Source of the DNA: Acidobacteriota bacterium
Lineage (GTDB): Bacteria > Acidobacteriota > Vicinamibacteria > Vicinamibacterales > UBA8438
Assembly: GCA_012963185.1 (NCBI GenBank)
Contig: DTWD01000544.1
Location: 1-20,340, forward strand
Length of the DNA stretch: 20,340 bases
Direction of reading: 5' to 3'
The position numbers and the translations under genes were made by a program. The notes below the pieces were generated by a model. That model was not told where the DNA came from. It saw nothing but the letters and a program-made list of their open reading frames with translations, and searched no databases. This document shows positions 15,584 to 20,340 of the stretch, one piece after another. The first letter of the stretch is position 1. Every line of letters begins with the position of its first letter.

Positions 15584-17554
15584 ATGTCAGCACGGTTGAT
15601 TAGCGTTGTCGTTGGGGCCGTTGTTATTAATGTGTCGGCGGTTATGCCGTCTGCGGTAGCACAGGGAACAGAGAACGGTGAATGGCGAAGCTATGGCGGT
15701 GATATCAAGAACACTCGATATTCGCCACTCGAGCAGATTGATGCGGGGAATTTTAATGACCTAGAGGTCGCCTGGCGGATCAAGATGTCAAGCTTTGGTC
15801 CAAATCCCGAGTACAACTTTCAATCGACCCCACTGATGGTCGATGGGGTCATCTACTCGACGGCCGGGTCACGCCGGGCGGTTATCGCTGCCGATGCCGG
15901 AACTGGTGAGTTACTCTGGATGCATCGCTTCGATGAAGGGGAACGTGGCGCTGCGACGCCACGGCGACTTTCTGGTCGTGGATTGGCCTATCGAGATGAT
16001 GGGGCGAGCGGACAGATCGTTTACGTCACACTCGGGTATCAGCTTATTGTTCTTGACGCGGCTACCGGACATCGTATGTCCAGCTTCGGTACGGACGGTG
16101 TTGTCGACCTGATGCAAAACATGGACCAGGACATCGACCCGCTTGCTGGTGAGATTGGTCTGCACGCGGCACCACTCGTAGTCGGAGACACTATTGTGAT
16201 CGGTGCAGCGCATGTGCCCGGGAGTGCACCGCGGTCAATGCGGAACACCAAGGGCTACGTACGTGGCTTCGATGCGGATACCGGGTCCCGGAAATGGATT
16301 TTTCACACGATTCCAGGAAACGACGAGTTTGGTAACGATAGTTGGTTGAATGATTCGTGGCGGTATACGGGAAATACGGGTGTTTGGGGCCAGATCAGCG
16401 CTGACCTTGAAGCCGGCATCGTCTATTTTGCGACAGAGATGCCAACAAATGATTACTACGGGGGGCATCGACATGGCGACAATCTGTTCTCAGATAGCTT
16501 GGTAGCGGTCGACATCGATTCAGGTGACCGACTGTGGCATTTTCAGGCGATTCATCACGATGTCTGGGATTGGGATTTTCCGTGTGCTCCGATCATTGCT
16601 GATGTTGTGATTGATGGGGTTGAGAGGAAGATCGTTGCCCAGCCGAGCAAGCAGGCGTGGCTGTATGTATTTGATCGGATCACGGGTGAGCCAATCTGGC
16701 CCATTGAAGAACGACCTATTGAGGCTTCAGATGTCCCTGGAGAATTACTTTCCGCGACACAGCCGTACCCCACGAAGCCGCCCGCTTACGATCGGCAAGG
16801 TGTCAGTCTTGACGATTTGGTCGATTTCACGCCAGAGATAAGAAGTCGGGCAGAAGAAATCGCGGCACGTCATCGTATTGGTCCAATTTTCACACCGATC
16901 ACTGTGTCTGAACCGGACGGTGTGATCGGCACACTGATGCTTCCGTCGGCCGGTGGTGGAACGAACTGGCCTGGTGGTTCGATCGACCCAGAGACCGGCA
17001 TTGCGTATCTGTACTCGTTTACGAATGTCACGGTATTAGGCCTGATCAATGATCCTGAGCGTTCGGATATGAACTTTATCCGTGGTCGAGCCCGCGGCAT
17101 TCCGGCTGTGGATGCGGCATTGAATATCGATGGGATTCCGCTTATTAAACCGCCATGGGGGCGGATCACGGCGATTGATCTGAAACAGGGAGAAATTCTA
17201 TGGCAAGTGGCCCATGGAGAGACGCCGGACAACATTAAAAATCACCCATTACTCCAGGGCATTGATATTCCGAGGACGGGTCGCATCGGCCGTGTTGGTA
17301 CTCTGATTACGAAGTCACTGGTTATTGCAGCTGAGAGCGGCGGCACAATTACCCTGCCGTCTGGTGAAGAAGGGGCCTATTTACGAGCGTATGACAAGGT
17401 AACTGGTGCGGATGCCGGCCAGGTTGTTGTACCGGCGGCGGCGTCAGGCTCTCCGATGACCTATATGCACGACGGGCAGCAGTACATTGTGTTTGCTATT
17501 AGCGGCGGCGGATTTGCTGGCGAGTTGATCGCATATCGATTACCAGAAGGGTAA
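15584..17554 (+). CDS. Exported PQQ-dependent dehydrogenase (glucose-dehydrogenase-like)
   Basis: This 656-residue quinoprotein should oxidise a sugar or alcohol in the periplasm using PQQ. A signal peptide is clear, with probable cleavage at AVA/Q, 26/27. The mature start WRSYGGDIKNTRYSPL (34-49) is the typical first propeller strand. The repeated tryptophan-docking-like segments of an eight-bladed propeller recur (GELLWMHRF, GDRLWHFQ, GEILWQVAHG). IHHDVWDWDFP (323-333) and PSKQAWLYVFDR (354-365) match the active-site region of membrane glucose dehydrogenase. D329 and K356 fall at the catalytic Asp/Lys by my alignment from memory. The five-helix membrane anchor of that enzyme is replaced by the signal peptide. 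No CxxCH haem motif exists, so an external electron acceptor is needed. A strong ribosome binding site (AAAGAGGGG) precedes the ATG. Substrate is not predictable. Confidence 0.9.
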   Translation: MSARLISVVVGAVVINVSAVMPSAVAQGTENGEWRSYGGDIKNTRYSPLEQIDAGNFNDLEVAWRIKMSSFGPNPEYNFQSTPLMVDGVIYSTAGSRRAVIAADAGTGELLWMHRFDEGERGAATPRRLSGRGLAYRDDGASGQIVYVTLGYQLIVLDAATGHRMSSFGTDGVVDLMQNMDQDIDPLAGEIGLHAAPLVVGDTIVIGAAHVPGSAPRSMRNTKGYVRGFDADTGSRKWIFHTIPGNDEFGNDSWLNDSWRYTGNTGVWGQISADLEAGIVYFATEMPTNDYYGGHRHGDNLFSDSLVAVDIDSGDRLWHFQAIHHDVWDWDFPCAPIIADVVIDGVERKIVAQPSKQAWLYVFDRITGEPIWPIEERPIEASDVPGELLSATQPYPTKPPAYDRQGVSLDDLVDFTPEIRSRAEEIAARHRIGPIFTPITVSEPDGVIGTLMLPSAGGGTNWPGGSIDPETGIAYLYSFTNVTVLGLINDPERSDMNFIRGRARGIPAVDAALNIDGIPLIKPPWGRITAIDLKQGEILWQVAHGETPDNIKNHPLLQGIDIPRTGRIGRVGTLITKSLVIAAESGGTITLPSGEEGAYLRAYDKVTGADAGQVVVPAAASGSPMTYMHDGQQYIVFAISGGGFAGELIAYRLPEG

Positions 17555-17573
17555 TGCAGCAGGCTTCTTCAAT

Positions 17574-18374
17574 TTAAAGATTTCGGGTTCCCATTACCTC
17601 TCGGGCCGGAGATCGGTCGCCGGTTCTACTAATCCGTCTCGGAGCATTGAGGTACCGAAGCGTGAAACCGAAGTGGCGGTATAGGCTTTGAATCCTCGTG
17701 GTTGCTTGATTGACAAGGATCACTGGTCCAGGATGGGTGGATAACCATTCAGCTGTTCTGACTTGATCATTCCAGGTGAATTTATTCATTGCGTACGACG
17801 TGAATTCAACATCATAGGGGGGGTCGGCGTAGATAAAGTCAGTTTGTCGTAGTTTTAAATTAGTAAAGTCGCCACACAGAAAGTCCCATCCAGTGAAAGC
17901 CCGCTTATAGTCTGAAAAATCAGAGAGGTAAGGGATGTTCTTGTAACGGCCGAATGGCACATTAAAGCCGCCACGGCGATTAAATCGACATAAACCGTTG
18001 TAGCCGGTTCGGTTTAGATAATAGAAGAGAGCCGCTGATTCGCGTGTTGTAATGTTTTCCGCTTTGGTCAGTTCATTGAAACGGTCTCGGTGTTGGTAAA
18101 AGAGCGTTTTGTCGTTTTCCATCGTGAGACGAGAGAGCAATCCTTTTTTGAGCCATGCGTAGAAATTAATTAGATGAGGATTGATATCGTTCAAAAGTGC
18201 CTGCTGTGGTCGCAGTCCGAGCGTTACGGCAAGACCTCCGCAAAATGGTTCAACAAGTCGACACTGGCGATTTGATGTCCAGTAAGGCTCTAGGTGCGGT
18301 ATTTGCCACCGTTTGCCACCGGCCCATTTCAGCGGTGGTTTTACGATCTTGCGAGGTGTGGTCGACGTTGTCAT
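17574..18374 (-). CDS. D12-class DNA adenine-N6 methyltransferase (Dam-like)
   Basis: This 266-residue protein transfers methyl from S-adenosylmethionine to adenine N6 in DNA. The D12/Dam order is complete: PPLKWAGGKRWQIP (13-26), motif I VEPFCGGLAV (41-50), LNDIN (61-65), the YYLNRTGYNGLCRFN block (118-132, with RRGGFNVPFG after it), and catalytic DPPY (184-187). It ends in REVMGTRNL, as Dam relatives do. The start is fixed: ATG at 18374 has an in-frame TAG 9 bases upstream, and GGGAG abuts it. It lies on the opposite strand between the PQQ dehydrogenase (19-base convergent gap) and the two-cupin gene (58-base divergent gap). No restriction endonuclease is visible beside it, so it looks solitary. 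Target specificity (GATC or other) cannot be read from the sequence. It looks somewhat more A+T rich than its neighbours, consistent with transfer. Confidence 0.93.
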   Translation of the reverse strand: MTTSTTPRKIVKPPLKWAGGKRWQIPHLEPYWTSNRQCRLVEPFCGGLAVTLGLRPQQALLNDINPHLINFYAWLKKGLLSRLTMENDKTLFYQHRDRFNELTKAENITTRESAALFYYLNRTGYNGLCRFNRRGGFNVPFGRYKNIPYLSDFSDYKRAFTGWDFLCGDFTNLKLRQTDFIYADPPYDVEFTSYAMNKFTWNDQVRTAEWLSTHPGPVILVNQATTRIQSLYRHFGFTLRYLNAPRRISRTGDRSPAREVMGTRNL

Positions 18375-18406
18375 CTCCCACTAGTATTCTGGAAATTTCT
18401 CGATAG

Positions 18407-18418
18407 TGCATGCGTGCA
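18407..18418. promoter_or_regulatory. Near-palindrome in the dam/bicupin divergent gap
   Basis: TGCATGCGTGCA is a 12-base near-palindrome in the 58-base region between the two divergent starts, directly against the AAGAAGGA ribosome binding site (18418-18425) of the two-cupin gene. It could be an operator, but a chance match is quite possible. No convincing -35/-10 pair was found for either gene. Confidence 0.2.
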
Positions 18419-18432
18419 AGAAGGATTAGTCA

Positions 18433-19365
18433 ATGATGCTTCCACTTCGGTTGGTGTTTACGGTGGTGTTACTGTTTCCTGCTCTTCAGGATGTGTCGCC
18501 AGAATTTATCAGATGGAGTACCGAAGATTTAGCGCGACGCGATGTTGCACTGTCAACCCGGATGCGTCCCGATCATTCTGCCCGGGAGACCCTTGCTGAG
18601 TACGGCAACCCGAGTGGAGCCCATCGGTTTCGCTTTATTCGGCGTGATGCGGACGGTATTCCTGAGCGGCATGCAGGTATTGAAGATGTGGTCTTTATTC
18701 AGAGTGGCGCAGGAACGATTGTCGTTGGCGGAAATATGATTGGGCAAACCGGTTCGAACGGCGAGTACACCGGTACGGACATTCAAGGTGGAACACGATA
18801 TTCAGTCTCGGCAGGTGATGTAATCCATATTCCTGCGGATGTCCCGCATCGCTACCTCGTGCCCGAGGGAGGGCATGTAACGTATGTGCTTGTCAGGATG
18901 CCGGTACTCAATAATCCAGTCGCGCCAGATGATGCGCCGGTCTTAAACTTCGACCCTCCTGGATTTGCCCTGTGGAGGAATGTAGAACTTCAACAGCGGC
19001 ATAACGCACTGACCGGTCAGATAGGTCCCGATCATTCAGCAAGAGAAACTCTCGCGGATTATGGAAGTCCGACGCGGTCTCACCGATTCCGCTATATCCA
19101 CCGTAATGCAGACGGTTTGCCAGAAATACACGACAATATTATTGACGTGGTCTTTATTAAGAGCGGAGCAGGCAGGCTGTTAGTTGGCGGAGAGATACTC
19201 AATCGTCGCGGGAGTCTGGGGAGTGGTATAGACGGTGGTGCAACGTATCCTGTGGCGGCAGGCGATGTCCTGCATATTCCAGCCAAGACGCCCCACGGCT
19301 ATCTGGTCGAGGACGGCGAGCACATTACCTACGTGCTTGTTCGACTGCCTGCCTTTCTCCCATAG
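18433..19365 (+). CDS. Exported two-cupin protein (internal duplication)
   Basis: This 310-residue protein has a short signal-like N-terminus (hydrophobic to about residue 18) and two tandem cupin units (about 24-157 and 177-306). The units are clearly homologous: PDHSARETLAEYG at 46-58 recurs as PDHSARETLADYG at 199-211, and HIPADVPH at 132-139 as HIPAKTPH at 281-288. Each unit keeps a possible metal set in an E-x-H-x4-D ... H pattern: E78/H80/D85/H139 and E231/H233/D238/H288. This differs from the usual HxH ... E ... H. Both halves retain all four positions, which suggests both are functional. The start ATG 18433 has a strong ribosome binding site (AAGAAGGA, 7-base spacer). The protein resembles the single cupin at 14998-15561 and ends one base from the convergent permease. 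The substrate is unknown; sugar or hydroxy-acid binding would fit the neighbours. Confidence 0.85.
   Translation: MMLPLRLVFTVVLLFPALQDVSPEFIRWSTEDLARRDVALSTRMRPDHSARETLAEYGNPSGAHRFRFIRRDADGIPERHAGIEDVVFIQSGAGTIVVGGNMIGQTGSNGEYTGTDIQGGTRYSVSAGDVIHIPADVPHRYLVPEGGHVTYVLVRMPVLNNPVAPDDAPVLNFDPPGFALWRNVELQQRHNALTGQIGPDHSARETLADYGSPTRSHRFRYIHRNADGLPEIHDNIIDVVFIKSGAGRLLVGGEILNRRGSLGSGIDGGATYPVAAGDVLHIPAKTPHGYLVEDGEHITYVLVRLPAFLP
18502..19350 (+). repeat. Tandem duplicated cupin units within one gene
   Basis: Unit 1 spans about 18502-18903 and unit 2 about 18961-19350, offset by 153 codons at the metal-site residues. Conservation is strong in protein (16-residue blocks nearly identical), while synonymous bases differ widely, so the duplication is old rather than recent. 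Confidence 0.8.
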
Positions 19366-19366
19366 G

Positions 19367-20340
19367 TTATGGCTGCGGGACGAATTGCGGCAGGATGTAC
19401 GCGAAGATCATTGTCACGATCGCCATAAAGATCATGAGAATGATGCTGTGCTTAAGTGTCGTTCGGAATAGCTTGCCTTCGTCAGATGATGCCATGCCGG
19501 TCGCCGCGACAGCGACTGCGATACTTTGCAGCGACACCATCTTACCCATAACGCCGGTTGCTGCATTTGACGAGGCGGTAAGGATAGGATTGAGTCCTAT
19601 CTCGTTTGCGGTCACAACCTGTAGCGTGCCGAACAACGCATTTGAGGCTGTGTCACTACCGGTGAGGAACACTCCGGTCCAGCCGAGCATCGCGCTAAAT
19701 GCCGGGAATAGTGGACCCGTTGCCGCGAAGGCCAGTCCCAATGTGGACGTCATGCCCGCGTAATTCATCAGGAACGCTAATGCGAGGACAGATGCGATGG
19801 TCAACAATGGTTTGGACAATTGGTGGAGGACAGATCCGACAACACCAACGAATTTCCCGGGCGACATACCCAAGAGTAGCGAGGCCGCAAAGGCTGAGAG
19901 AAAGCATGAGGTTCCTGCCGCGGTCAGCCAATTGAAGTTGTACATCGCCGCGTAATTGGAGGGTTCCGGGGTGATTGGTGGAACGCGCATGATGGCTTCA
20001 TGGAGACCTGGTACTCCGAACTGATAGGTAACCGTATTAAGAACCGCTTGGAGTGGCGGGAAACGCCATGCGAGGACAAACGCCACAAGAAGCATGTACG
20101 GGCTCCAGGCGGAAACAATTTCACCAGTTGTATGTGTTTTACGTTCTGCACTGACTTCGACATCGCCTTCGAGTCGAAAGACTTGCGAGGGCTGCCAAAA
20201 CTTCATTACAAGCACCAACGCAATTAATGCTGCGATCGAGGCAAGGATGACGGCCAGATCGGGCCCGTAGTTGTTCGTCACAAAAAACAAGACGCCTGCA
20301 AACGTGAGGGAGCAGACTACGATTGCTGGCAGTACCTCTA
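19367..20340 (-). CDS. lldP: L-lactate permease (LctP/LldP family), C-terminal part (5' end outside window)
   Basis: This is the C-terminal ~324 residues of an inner-membrane proton-coupled lactate/hydroxy-acid permease (full family length about 550). The frame is open to the window's right edge and encodes EVLPAIVVCSLTFAGVLFF before the TTG at 20290, so that TTG is not the start. Diagnostic blocks are GMTSTLGLAFAATGPLFP, GWTGVFLTGSDTASNALFG and the following NAATGVMGKMVSLQSIAVA, ending with LFRTTLKHS. Several long hydrophobic segments alternate with a hydrophilic loop (about residues 48-65 of the fragment), fitting a 12-14-helix transporter. Its stop lies one base from the two-cupin stop (tail-to-tail). 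No lactate dehydrogenase gene is visible in the window. Substrate could be L-lactate, D-lactate or glycolate by family. Confidence 0.95.
   Translation of the reverse strand, partial: EVLPAIVVCSLTFAGVLFFVTNNYGPDLAVILASIAALIALVLVMKFWQPSQVFRLEGDVEVSAERKTHTTGEIVSAWSPYMLLVAFVLAWRFPPLQAVLNTVTYQFGVPGLHEAIMRVPPITPEPSNYAAMYNFNWLTAAGTSCFLSAFAASLLLGMSPGKFVGVVGSVLHQLSKPLLTIASVLALAFLMNYAGMTSTLGLAFAATGPLFPAFSAMLGWTGVFLTGSDTASNALFGTLQVVTANEIGLNPILTASSNAATGVMGKMVSLQSIAVAVAATGMASSDEGKLFRTTLKHSIILMIFMAIVTMIFAYILPQFVPQP

Noticed and set aside
17555..17573. Possible bidirectional terminator between the PQQ dehydrogenase and the methyltransferase
   Set aside because: Only a short AGAAG/CTTCT match spans the stop codon, without a G+C-rich stem or T-run.
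20288..20290. TTG at 20290 (minus strand) as start of the lactate permease
   Set aside because: The frame continues to the window edge with clear LctP-family sequence, so the gene is cut by the window.

Overview
The window reads as a chromosomal segment of a Gram-negative-type bacterium with roughly balanced base composition. It carries two-subunit glycyl-tRNA synthetase (GlyQ/GlyS), a MutL of the nicking-endonuclease type, pyruvate phosphate dikinase, several proteins with Sec-type signal peptides and a soluble exported PQQ dehydrogenase with companion cupins. That mix recalls Acidobacteriota (Vicinamibacteria-like marine or soil lineages). The taxonomic guess is an inference from gene content only, and I hold it loosely.

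Region 1 (1-14803) is a dense housekeeping block, all on the + strand: aspS (3' part only), phoH (ybeZ), ybeY, a CorC/HlyC-type CBS protein, era, mgtE, recO, glyQ, glyS, ppdK and mutL. Genes overlap by 1-4 bases or are separated by at most about 100 bases, as in one or a few operons. The theme is translation and ribosome maturation (AspRS, GlyRS, PhoH-YbeY, Era), DNA repair (RecO, MutL), magnesium handling (CorC-like, MgtE) and PEP/pyruvate interconversion (PPDK). Two compact hairpins sit just upstream of phoH and recO.

Region 2 (14804-20340) is an accessory, largely exported module. It begins with a 190-base spacer that holds a 30-codon twin-arginine-like mini-ORF. Then come an exported single cupin and an exported PQQ-dependent dehydrogenase in tandem. 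A D12-class DNA adenine methyltransferase follows on the opposite strand, then an exported two-cupin protein built by internal duplication. Last is the C-terminal part of an L-lactate permease (LctP/LldP family) on the - strand, running off the right end. The three cupin units are recognisably related, so the methyltransferase appears to interrupt a cupin/PQQ locus. I infer periplasmic oxidation or processing of a small sugar- or acid-like substrate with uptake of a hydroxy acid; the substrate is unknown.

There is no gene-free stretch longer than 300 bases. I saw no tRNA, rRNA, CRISPR array, insertion sequence, attachment site or convincing Rho-independent terminator. Both end genes (aspS and the permease) are cut by the window boundaries.
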